A stretch of DNA of 64,000 nucleotides. Origin: Leishmania mexicana MHOM/GT/2001/U1103 (lineage: Eukaryota; Euglenozoa; Kinetoplastea; Trypanosomatida; Trypanosomatidae). A model generated the notes under the pieces. That model searched no databases. It was not told where the DNA came from and saw only the letters and a program-made list of their open reading frames with translations. A program made the position numbers and the translations under genes. The stretch is taken from contig NC_018336.1 in the NCBI RefSeq assembly GCF_000234665.1, positions 182,001-246,000 of the forward strand, given 5' to 3'. Positions 10,285-19,188 of this stretch are shown here, in pieces (within the stretch, counting starts at the first letter, position 1; each line of letters begins with the position of its first letter).

Positions 10285-10458
10285 TTGCCCTTTTCTCAAC
10301 GCGTCCCTTCCACACCCGCAGCAGGTCAGCAAACATACGCATGCACAGCCGCCGCTCACCCCGCGCCAGCGGCAGCACGGCTACATCCTCGACGTCTAGG
10401 ACAAGCCGTCCCACCATCGAATCGGGGCCGTGCGCCTCACGCGCTCCCCTCGCCCCTT
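10285..10458 (-). repeat. 174-bp dispersed repeat, copy 2
   Basis: Matches 4689-4862 over its full length with about five substitutions. Here it is joined directly to a different GC-rich block (10459-10860) instead of the 422-bp repeat. It is in sense with the Trm82-like gene upstream on the minus strand, about 610 bp behind its stop. Confidence 0.7.
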
Positions 10459-10860
10459 CTCCGCATGCGTGCGGCGCGATAGGCTCCATACGCACCCTGG
10501 CTGAACTGCATGCCCCGATCCGGGCGGGCAGCGTCCAGCGTCCTGCACCAGGGCGGAAGCGGTGGCGTCCGTCGTGCCGTCGACAGGGGGTTGTCGGGGC
10601 GCATGCCCGATGAGCTCAGAGAGGAAGCCCGCCAGCCCCGGGTCAGGGCCCTCCCAGACCCCGCACTCTGCCAGCATGCCCCATGCTGCGCCCTCCCAGT
10701 CGCCTCACCCCGCGGCATCCCGTAATGCCGTGAGGAGGCCCATCGCATTGCACCCCTGATGACTCCATGCCGCAGTTCGGGGGTGCCCTCGACACGTTTC
10801 CGGCACCTGCGCCGCACCAGCTCACCTCGTCGGACGTAGGAGATGCCGCATGTTCCAGGA
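10459..10860 (-). repeat. GC-rich block, probable retroposon relic
   Basis: This block adjoins the 174-bp repeat and differs in composition from its flanks. It is largely open on the minus strand (10437-10907, 156 codons) but the peptide shows no domain I know. It carries short inverted repeats such as CGGCAT/ATGCCG near 10713-10730 and a palindrome around 10672-10687. I infer a 5' part of a SIDER or degenerate ingi-related element; no second copy is in the window. Confidence 0.4.
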
Positions 10861-11065
10861 TGGCACTGGTGTATGATGCGGAGAAGCGAGAAATAGCAGT
10901 GGCACACAGCTACGATGCACGCCGCGCGTCAACGACGGCACCCAGACTGCAGCGCGAGAGAAAGCTCGAAGCCAAGCAAACTGAGTCCGCACAGCTGGAA
11001 GTTACACAAAGGCAGAAAATATCGAGAGGGACGATAAGGGTCAAACGCAGCGGCGCACGCACGCG

Positions 11066-12805
11066 TCAGTGCACGCGCTCCGTCTCCACTCGCGCCCTCT
11101 TGCCGTTTCCCTTTTTCGGCGCCGAGCCTGTCTCTTCGCCCTCATCGCCGCCACTTTCGTTGGAGCCGTCGTCGCCGTCCACCTCGTTGTTGTCCCGACG
11201 CCGCGTTCGGGGGTCCACGACCTCGTAGCGCCATGAGGCACACAAGTCGAGCGCCTCCAGCTCAGATAACCTATCAGTCCCTGTTGCAGTTTGTGCACCC
11301 TCCTCGACGGCGGCAGGCCCGCACATGACGGCCTTGATACGCTCCTCCAGGAATGGCATCCGTACAGGAAGCTCCTGCACCTCGGCTGGGATGTTGGCGT
11401 TGAAGCTACACGTCTTCGTCGGCATTCCTTTCTCGGGCGGCGCCACGATGCACAGGTGCATAAAGGACACGTGGCCGTTGCGCTTCAGTATAAACGCGGT
11501 GGCCTCGTTGCTGCCCACCATGGCCACCGGCCTGGCGTCCAGTGACGTGCGGCTCGCAGACACCATTGCCGGATGCATAGAGTGGGCGCCCACGTTGTCG
11601 TAGATGGGCACAAAGAAGACATCACTGCATTGCTCATACGCCACGAGGACGCCGCGCGGGCAGTCGCGCGGGTGAAGCGGGTGGCCAAAGCGATCCATAA
11701 CGCTTGTAAGCACCGTCACCCCCACGACAGGGCCGAAGTTTTCCGGTTGGCCATCCGGGGAGCGAGGACGGAAGGTGCCGATGAGGTGAAACGTCTCGTT
11801 GTCGCTCTCTATTGAGACGTTGTTCTTGGCAGCCCAGAAGTGCACGTCACCGGCGTGCGTGCCGGTCACGTAGTACGAGTACGGGGCGTTAAGCGACTTG
11901 TTGTGCTTGTTGACGCGGGCTGCGTTGTGGTGGTATGTGGAGTCGTACACCGCCTCATCCTCCACGTAGCTGATCTCAGCTACGCACGTGACGGCTGATT
12001 GCACAGAGTTGCGCGTCCACAAAAATTGCTCCACCACGTATGTCTCAGGGAACCGACTGACACGCGCATGGCGATCCTTGTCGCAGGTGAACAGGCGGCG
12101 GCATGCCACACCGCTGCGCTCCTCGGAGGCCGCCACCGGTTCGATTCGCGGAACGGGCGCAGTGAGGTAGAGGGTGGAGATAGTGCTGAAGTGCTGCAGC
12201 AGAAACGTAGCCGGCTTCGTGGCGTCGCCGTCCACCTCGATCGTGTGCGACGGCGACCAGCTCAAGCGAATACGGTAAACCTCGCCAAACTTGTCGGCAA
12301 ACACAATCGTCCCCTCTGAGCAGGTGGCCAGCGAGGTGATGCGCTTCGTGTGCGGCCCGTACTGGTACGACGGCTTCCAGTACTCTGCCTTGGCTAGCTG
12401 GTGCTTCTTCAAGGTCACCGGCTGCGCGTTCGCCTTGGACTTTCTGCGCGCCTCGTCGTCCAAGATGTCGGCGGTGTCCATACCACCCTCGTCATCGTCA
12501 TCGTCCGACGAGTTCTGAAGCGCATTAGGGTTGTTCTGCTTCCACGACGACACATTGTACACGTTAATAAACTTCTTGTCCCCAGCGCTCACAACACACA
12601 GCGGGCCATCAGGGATGTGCAAGAACGCCACGGCACGCACGATCTGGCCGTCATCGACCAGGACGGAGTTGTGTGGCGACGGGGTCGCCTCATCCCCAAG
12701 GGGATATCGACCAATGATGAGCTTCGACCCGAACCCCATCACGACAGCTTTGTGTGGCAACGTGGCCACACTGAGCGAAGGTGCGTCGCTCAAGTTGCAC
12801 GGCAT
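11066..12805 (-). CDS. tRNA (guanine-N7)-methyltransferase non-catalytic subunit, Trm82/WDR4-like
   Basis: 579 residues from ATG at 12805 (MPCNLSDAPSL). The open frame continues upstream, but those codons are UTR-like. Trm82/WDR4 is the beta-propeller partner that stabilises the Trm8/METTL1 enzyme making m7G46 in tRNA. Two family signatures are visible: ADKFGEVYRI around residue 169, matching the ADKFGDVY-type motif, and CDKDRHARVSRFPETY around residues 241-256, matching the conserved D-R-D...IRVSRYPE segment. The family is usually 400-450 aa; the excess here is an acidic insertion (DDDDDEGG) near residue 90 and an acidic/basic C-terminal tail ending in a KGNGKRARVE nuclear-localisation-like stretch. 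A polypyrimidine tract on the minus strand lies at about 12931-12913. Confidence 0.85.
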   Translation of the reverse strand: MPCNLSDAPSLSVATLPHKAVVMGFGSKLIIGRYPLGDEATPSPHNSVLVDDGQIVRAVAFLHIPDGPLCVVSAGDKKFINVYNVSSWKQNNPNALQNSSDDDDDEGGMDTADILDDEARRKSKANAQPVTLKKHQLAKAEYWKPSYQYGPHTKRITSLATCSEGTIVFADKFGEVYRIRLSWSPSHTIEVDGDATKPATFLLQHFSTISTLYLTAPVPRIEPVAASEERSGVACRRLFTCDKDRHARVSRFPETYVVEQFLWTRNSVQSAVTCVAEISYVEDEAVYDSTYHHNAARVNKHNKSLNAPYSYYVTGTHAGDVHFWAAKNNVSIESDNETFHLIGTFRPRSPDGQPENFGPVVGVTVLTSVMDRFGHPLHPRDCPRGVLVAYEQCSDVFFVPIYDNVGAHSMHPAMVSASRTSLDARPVAMVGSNEATAFILKRNGHVSFMHLCIVAPPEKGMPTKTCSFNANIPAEVQELPVRMPFLEERIKAVMCGPAAVEEGAQTATGTDRLSELEALDLCASWRYEVVDPRTRRRDNNEVDGDDGSNESGGDEGEETGSAPKKGNGKRARVETERVH

Positions 12806-13668
12806 TGTACTGGCCAAAGAGCCTCGGTCCTTTCGTTGCCTTGAGAGAGACTGTCTCGACTTTGTATGCGGGTCTGTGTCTGTGTGCTGACATCGTGTGT
12901 GTGTGTACTCATCGAAAGGGAGGGAGAGGGGCAGATCCATGTGAAAGGCCAAGAGAGAGACTGAAAGGACACCTGAATAGGGGAAGAGAGCAGCAGCAGC
13001 AGCACCTGTTGACGTCTTGCACTTTGTTTCCCTTTTGCCAACACCTGTGCTGCAGTTCTTTTGGTGGGTTCCTGAACGGTCCCTCTGCGACTGTGCAGAT
13101 GCCGGGTACGCTGGCAGAGAAGAGCAGTCGAAGCACAACAGGGGCATGCGTGCACAGAATGCTTTTCCGACCCATGGACACGCGCGAGTGGAAGGAGTAG
13201 AGAGGGCCGAGCGCATGGAAAGAACAACAGAAACCTATCTCCATTCTACTCCTACAAGGTGCAGGGCAGTGGAGGATGCGCAGTGCCACCACACACTATC
13301 GAGGCCTCATCTGAATTGCAATCTGGTCAGTCCCCTTCCGAGTATTCGGCCCCACCCTTCCTTCCCCTCTCATGCAATAGCGCCGTCCTGTGCTTTCCTG
13401 CTTTGCATCGCTTTCTGTGTGCTCCCCCCCTGTTCGGCGCGCTTCTTCTCTAAAACATATCAAGTCAGGCAGAGGTTGCACGACACGCCACAAGCGCTGA
13501 GCGGCCCTTCTGAGAGTATCCAAGTGACACGGAGCTTTCAAACGTTAGCCGACAAAGACACCCTAGACACCTCGAGGGAAGGAGGAGGAGGGGGGTGACA
13601 CTGCCCTTCGTAGACCCCTTTCCGCCTCTTCGAGTAAGCAACTGGGTGTCTGGCAGGACTGCGCCAGC
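12806..13668. other. Intergenic region, Trm82-like to NKAP-domain gene
   Basis: About 860 bp with no supported gene. It should contain the 3' UTR of the NKAP-domain gene and the 5' UTR of the Trm82-like gene. Purine-rich plus-strand runs, such as 12913-12931, correspond to pyrimidine tracts on the transcribed strand. Confidence 0.55.
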
Positions 13669-14880
13669 TCAGCTTTTCTTCTTACTGTTGATGAACTGTG
13701 CAAGTTCAAGCACCAGTTGGTCGTCCATGCGCTCATCTTCGACCTTGCGGAACTGTTGCTGCAGCTTCGCCGCCTCGTGCTCATGCAACTGCCGCTGGAT
13801 GCGATCCACATACATGCGAGATGCCACGGAGCGGGAGCCGGACATGACATAGCCCAGTTTCTCTGCAGCTGCGATCTCCTCCGCAGTTTGCCCTACCTCG
13901 CCACGACGCGGCGCTCGCTTGAACTGGCTCAGAAACTCTGCTCGAGTCATCTGTGATGGGTGCTTGGCAGCAACCGCATCGGCGCCCCCGGCAACGCCTG
14001 CCACGGCGTCAACATTGTGTCCACTACTCTCGCCGGCGTCCGATGACGCTTGCGGCCCCATGTGGCCTGGAAGTTGAATCATAAAACTATCGTCTTCATC
14101 ACTGCCGTGGTTGTCGCTGCGGACGTGGCGACCACGCAACAGCTGTGGGTCGTTCGCCAGAGGAGGCTCATCAGCAAATTGAATCCGTTTCCGCCCTATG
14201 GCAGGCTGGCTCCCCGGCTCGTCTGGCGGGGCCCTCCTCGAAGGCACAGTCACGACTACCACGGGAGCGTCCTCGACGAGATCGCGATGCTGGGCCCTGG
14301 CTTTGGCCACAAGCTTTGCGAGTGCGCTAGTCGGCGCCGCAGGGATACGTGCAGTCACGTCAGTCCTTTCACCGCGGCTGGCCTTCCGTGGCGGCTCACC
14401 GGACACCCCAGCGGGGTCTGTGACGCCTGGAGAAAGCGAAGCCGATGTGAGGCCAGCACTGGTTACAGACGTCTCGGCATCGGTCACTGTGGGCGGAGAA
14501 GAGTCGTCAGCATCTTCCCGTGCGTCATCGGCAGTGGAGGCTGATCGGTAGGGGTACCCGGTGGCGTGGAGAACAGCAGAGACGTACTCGCGAATTTCAT
14601 CAGCGCGTTGCAGCGAAGCTGCCTCGGTTTGACTGCGGGTCGAAGCGCTCTCCCCGCTGCCCTCCTCTGTCGGCGACGCAGCGTCATTGCGAGGCCGGCG
14701 TCGACACTGCTCACGGCGGCGGCGCAGTTGAATAAAATTGGACTGCCAGAGCCAAAATCCCTGCATGCTATACGCGTTATCTTCAAGGCTGCGACATATC
14801 ATCTGTTCCATCGCATCCCCAGACGGAAAATCCGTAGGTGAGGCGGATGCAACGGCCAGAGCCCAAACACTGTTGCTCAT
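13669..14880 (-). CDS. NKAP C-terminal domain protein
   Basis: 403 residues from ATG at 14880. The last 80 residues begin PRRGEVGQTAEEIAAAEKLG (324-343) and continue YVMSGSRS (344-351), the hallmark of the NKAP/UPF0396 C-terminal domain, followed by a basic-acidic helix to the end. NKAP proteins act in the nucleus in RNA splicing and transcriptional regulation. The preceding ~320 residues are low complexity (Ser, Ala, Asp) with a few order-promoting segments near the N-terminus (MEQMICRSLEDNAYSMQGFW). The usual RS-rich N-terminus of animal NKAP is not present. The family call is confident; the role in an organism dominated by trans-splicing is inference. Confidence 0.85.
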   Translation of the reverse strand: MSNSVWALAVASASPTDFPSGDAMEQMICRSLEDNAYSMQGFWLWQSNFIQLRRRREQCRRRPRNDAASPTEEGSGESASTRSQTEAASLQRADEIREYVSAVLHATGYPYRSASTADDAREDADDSSPPTVTDAETSVTSAGLTSASLSPGVTDPAGVSGEPPRKASRGERTDVTARIPAAPTSALAKLVAKARAQHRDLVEDAPVVVVTVPSRRAPPDEPGSQPAIGRKRIQFADEPPLANDPQLLRGRHVRSDNHGSDEDDSFMIQLPGHMGPQASSDAGESSGHNVDAVAGVAGGADAVAAKHPSQMTRAEFLSQFKRAPRRGEVGQTAEEIAAAEKLGYVMSGSRSVASRMYVDRIQRQLHEHEAAKLQQQFRKVEDERMDDQLVLELAQFINSKKKS

Positions 14881-15769
14881 GGCGCGCCGTCAAGAAAAGG
14901 AGAGAGGGAACCTTCTAAAACAGCGCAAAGCCTGCAGGGCAGTGATCCCCACACACACGCACACAGAGATAGAGAGACAGAGCGAGACGCCAAGAGCGGG
15001 GAGCGGACAAAGCAAAGACGGCACCTCGGAGGGACGAGGCGCATAAACTTAGGCGTGTGCGCGTGTGCGAGCGTGTAGAAGGGGAGGCGTTGAGAAAGGA
15101 GGAAGGGAGGCCGAAAGAGAAGGGGAGATGCAAAGGGTGCGGCGGAGAGGGGCACATAGTCGCCTACACTGACAGACAGACAGGCCGCAAGGAGAAGAAC
15201 AGGCCTGCTCGCCACGGTGCGCGAGAAGTGCAGCGTACTGGTGATCTTGCAGCCTAGCTGCGGACACCAGCAACAACTCCTCCACCCCACACATGCTCCG
15301 TCACCGCCCCAGATGATGAACCGAAGAGAGGAAGACGAAAGCAGCGCACAAACTCCACGCTTGGATGACGGTAGACGAACTTTGTCCCAACCGATATCTT
15401 CTTTATGCAAAAACACGTCCGTCGGCTGCACAGAGCCAGCGGAACAGGTAATAGAAGCTAATGCAGCAGTCGGTGGCACACTGTCGGGCGTTGCCACACA
15501 CCGCAAGGCGGTGCAACCGCATCGGCAGCAGCAGCCCTCATTGTCGACCACGAAGCCAGCGACGGCAACAAGGGAGCAACGAGAGGCAGAAGCGAAGATC
15601 TCGAGGTGAGTGTGGCGACTAGCTCCATCAAAACAAGAGCGGAGCTACTACAAAGGGCAAAGGAAGAAAAAGGTGAGGACGCGGTAAAGGCAGGAAGACG
15701 GCAGAAAGCGAACAGAACGCACTCGCACAAACATGCACACCCCTGCGTCTGCACCCGAAAGATCACAAT
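14881..15769. other. Intergenic region
   Basis: About 890 bp between the NKAP-domain gene and the 676-aa gene. Purine-rich plus-strand sequence around 14890-15135 gives strong pyrimidine tracts on the minus strand, suitable for trans-splicing of the NKAP-domain mRNA. No ORF with protein-like character was seen. Confidence 0.55.
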
Positions 15770-17800
15770 CTACTGCGCCTCATCGCACCCATCCATCTCA
15801 CTCTTCACATCGCCCACCGCATCTGAGCTATTCCCCAGGGCCGCCGCGATTACTGCTGGTGCAACCACGCCAATTAACAATGCACGTCGAAGCGTATCGG
15901 ACACGCGCAGTCCCTCAATAAACCCCACCATCTCTTCCTGTGACAAGGCCACCACGCGCTTCGTGCTGATGGGTGTCGACGTCCTCGAGACTTCATCCAA
16001 CGTTTCTGTCGGAGCGCCGCGGCGCTTCAGGTCTTTCGCCATCTCAGCTGTTGTTGCCTTTTCGGGTGGCTCCGCCGACGTGGCGGTTGCGCAGTCGTCT
16101 GCTGGGGCGGAGGCTGACATCGAGCCGCGACTGCGCTTCGCGCCGGCGACTCGCTTCCTTCCATGCGGGGTGGTGTCCGCTGTGGAGCCGCCACCCGCCG
16201 CGTCCACGTAATCAGCGCCATCGGTTGCAGAGGAAGCGAAGTGCTTCTCGTCAGCGGGTGTCGCATTCACCACAGTCATCGTCAGTGACGGATTCACCAG
16301 AGGACTACTCACAACTCTCGGTAAGGAAAGAGCAGCTGACAGATTCTTAGCAGGCCGCATCCTCTTCTTCCGTATGGTGATGTGGCCATTCTCGAGCACC
16401 AGATCGTCATCATCGTCGACCCAAGTGCGAGTGGTTCCGGGAGTGCCGGGCGGATGAGTCGCCGATGCGACCTCAGAGGTGGGCCCATCCACGACAGAGG
16501 CAACCGCGCGGCTCCCTGGTCTTGCCTCGGTGTTGGCTTCATCGACCCTTTCAATGTCTTGTGACGCCTCCTCTTTTGCCTTGTCACTGTGCATGTCGCT
16601 GCGCGGCTCGGTGCTGCTACGACTGCTCCACCCAGAGGAGGTGCTCCAGCCATCGTCATCGTTGACGCCACTACCAGGTAGCCCTCGGTTGGCGGACTGT
16701 GGGAGCTCGCCGCGAGGAAAATGCGCGGTGGCTGCAGCGGCTGCCCCTGACCCGGCAGACTGTGGTGCGGAGGCCTGGCGATAGGTCAGACTCCCCAGGC
16801 GACAGCGCCTCTCTACTTCCTCCCTGCTGAACACTTGAAGTGGAGGTGGTTCGGCGCACAAGGAGGCCAGCAACTCCTCCCTCTCGTCCGCGGAAAAGGT
16901 GTACGCAACGCAGCCCCCATCGAACATACGGTGACCTGGCGGACCGCGAGCCTCGATCGGCAGCAACGAGGGAGATGGAATAGTATCCAGCACGAGCGAC
17001 TGCGGTGCTGCCGATCCCGCTGAAGGCGACGGTTGGACAAGATGCAGGCGGTGTGAGGTAGCTGAAGCCCCACTCTGGATCGCACTCGGTGAGGAGGCGC
17101 TCTCCACCAGAGGGGCTGCGTGCGACACAGAAGGCGGTCTCAAAACAAAGCGTAGAGCACCTTGAAATAAGTCAGCTGCACCATGCTTGCTCGCACCCTG
17201 AACATGCACCCCATCACGGTCCGATGTGAACCCACCGTCAACCTCAGGAAGAACGTGACGTAGCGCCGCGGCAGCGTCCGGAAAGGAGCCGCGAATGCAG
17301 GGCCCTGAGAACTCTGCCGCAAACCCCACCTCCTCCAGCTCCGCTGTCATTGTTTGAGGCTCGGTTCGGGGAAGCGAGCAATAAGCCTTCGGATCAGTCG
17401 TCGGTTCACCGCCGTTCGATGCCTTCGCCTTCCACAGGCTCCGGCGCACCGCCAAGGCGGTGGTACACATGTACTGTGCATCCTCATATGTTATGGACAT
17501 CGATGATGCCCCATCGGATGACGCGCCAGGTGCCGCCGTGGTGAGAGACGTTGAGCCACCATTCTGCGACTCAACGAGCGGTCGTTGCGCAAACAGCGGT
17601 GCTGCCATCACGCGTCCCGCGACGTCTGGCAGCTGGTTTGCGAGCCGCAGAAGGCTTTCCATATCCGCCGCATCATCAGTGGCTATTCCACCGCGAGGAG
17701 CGCAGCCACTCGCGTTGCGAGACGCGGAGGTGGCCTCCATGATTTGGAGGATTCGTGGGGCAGTCCATGGCGTCAAGACATCGTTGACTCCATTGAGCAT
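15770..17800 (-). CDS. Hypothetical protein, 676 aa
   Basis: I do not recognise this protein. The start is the ATG at 17800 (MLNGVNDVLTPW); a nine-codon upstream extension begins with GTG. The body is Ser/Ala/Pro-rich with acidic runs. More ordered patches are a Met/Tyr-containing helix (YEDAQYMCTTALAVRR) near residue 115, a segment with FAAEFSGPCIRGSFPDAA near 165, an acidic DDDDLVLENGHITIRKKRMR segment near 470, and a C-terminal helix with LSQEEMVGFIEGLRVSDTLR. Such architecture suggests a mainly disordered scaffold with short binding motifs. It stays open across about 2 kb with trypanosomatid-like codon use, so it is very likely a real gene. Confidence 0.75.
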   Translation of the reverse strand: MLNGVNDVLTPWTAPRILQIMEATSASRNASGCAPRGGIATDDAADMESLLRLANQLPDVAGRVMAAPLFAQRPLVESQNGGSTSLTTAAPGASSDGASSMSITYEDAQYMCTTALAVRRSLWKAKASNGGEPTTDPKAYCSLPRTEPQTMTAELEEVGFAAEFSGPCIRGSFPDAAAALRHVLPEVDGGFTSDRDGVHVQGASKHGAADLFQGALRFVLRPPSVSHAAPLVESASSPSAIQSGASATSHRLHLVQPSPSAGSAAPQSLVLDTIPSPSLLPIEARGPPGHRMFDGGCVAYTFSADEREELLASLCAEPPPLQVFSREEVERRCRLGSLTYRQASAPQSAGSGAAAAATAHFPRGELPQSANRGLPGSGVNDDDGWSTSSGWSSRSSTEPRSDMHSDKAKEEASQDIERVDEANTEARPGSRAVASVVDGPTSEVASATHPPGTPGTTRTWVDDDDDLVLENGHITIRKKRMRPAKNLSAALSLPRVVSSPLVNPSLTMTVVNATPADEKHFASSATDGADYVDAAGGGSTADTTPHGRKRVAGAKRSRGSMSASAPADDCATATSAEPPEKATTAEMAKDLKRRGAPTETLDEVSRTSTPISTKRVVALSQEEMVGFIEGLRVSDTLRRALLIGVVAPAVIAAALGNSSDAVGDVKSEMDGCDEAQ

Positions 17801-19188
17801 TCTTCGCACACAGAAAGAGGCACGCACGCACGGTCACCGCCTCAAAGGGGGCGTGCCGCTGACTTGTCCTCCTTTGCCCTCGAACAGGGGGAGAAGCTCC
17901 GGAAACTTTGAAGGAAAAACTCCAAAAAGAATAGAAGCGGTATGTGACAACAATCAAGCACGGTAGTGTGCGTTACGTGGCGCGGCGCTGTCACCTCTTC
18001 GATCAGCGCACGTGCTGAGTGGCCAAACTTGGTATTTGATCGTCCTTGAGCGTCAGCTCCCGTGCTATCCCCCTGCTACCGCTGTTCCGCCCACCCTCCC
18101 GATCGGCGCTGAAGAGAGTCCGGCCAGGAGAAGCTTGCAGCGCTGTAGGGAAGAGATGGGAGAGGCCAGATGGGCCAGTGAGTGAGAAACCATCTAAGAC
18201 GGTGAGCAGCTAGCCTTTCTTTTCCGGAGTCTGTGGGAGGGGAGTGGGCTATGTGGAACGTGCAAGGGAGTTGAGAAATGCAACGGAGAGAAAGACGGCG
18301 AACGTGAGCGTGAACATTACATACGATGCCTCGACACCCTCGCGAGTGCGTGAAACAGTCCACCATCCCTATGTGTGCCAACGCACGCACACACTTTGGC
18401 ACATATGAATAGCCCCACCAAAAGGCACACATAGTACCAGAGAAACGCGTAAGCCCAGACTCACGTGAAAAGATGCAAGCACCACGTAGAGAGCGCTGCA
18501 CGCTGACCCCATGCAAGGAGAACAGGGAGTAGGGGTCCGAGTTCTCGACTCGCCAGTCGCCTCACCTGTGAGAGGAGTGGGGAGGGGGTGGGTGGCCGCG
18601 AGCACATCGACAAAGGCGTATTTCTGCCACCCAATCCGTTCCATCGTGTCCTCCGTGCCCTTGTCGCCTCATCGCCTGATAAGCTCCACATTTGCGTTCG
18701 CTTCTGTTTGTGTCCCCTCCCCTCCCTCACCCCCGCATGAAGACAAGAAGAGAGGATAGATGAAAGCATGCATTCAGAGAACAGAAATGCCTATGAACAT
18801 TAGTCCTCCAGGTAAAGGCGAGTGCAGAGGCGTTGCTATACATGTGTCCCCAAAACAAGACAGGTAAAAAAAAAGCACAAAGTGCGAAGGTCTGCGGAGG
18901 TCGTGAAGAGCACGACAGAGACCGTCTATAGTAACAACAACGTCAAACGAAAAAAAAAATCAGGAGAATAAAGGCTGCATAAGCGGTAGCTGGAAGAGCA
19001 ACACTTTCTGCGTGTCTGTACTCGCATGTGTCTTGCGAGGCATGCGAGCGACGAGTCCTTCCCTTCGCCCCCTGAAGAACGCAAACGACTGTGGCCGACA
19101 AACCCTCGGCGTGGTGGCTGAAACGCCACCTCGGCAACCGCAGTATCTCACCTCTTGTTCGAACTCTCCTCGTCGACGTGCGGCGCTG
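17801..19188. other. Intergenic region between CCDC40 and 676-aa gene
   Basis: About 1.4 kb, probably the long 3' UTR of CCDC40 and the 5' UTR of the next gene. Short ORFs on both strands are not protein-like. A-rich runs at about 18865-18875 and 18950-18960 read as poly-T on the transcribed strand. No repeat or RNA gene was identified. Confidence 0.55.

Larger units (their letters stand above)
9162..11065. other. Intergenic region with SIDER-like sequence
   Basis: About 1.9 kb with no supported gene. The 10285-10860 part is unusually GC-rich and contains the second 174-bp repeat plus a further repeat-like block. A GA-rich tract at 9571-9602 is a polypyrimidine tract on the transcribed strand and may serve splicing of the zinc-finger gene. 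Confidence 0.55.
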
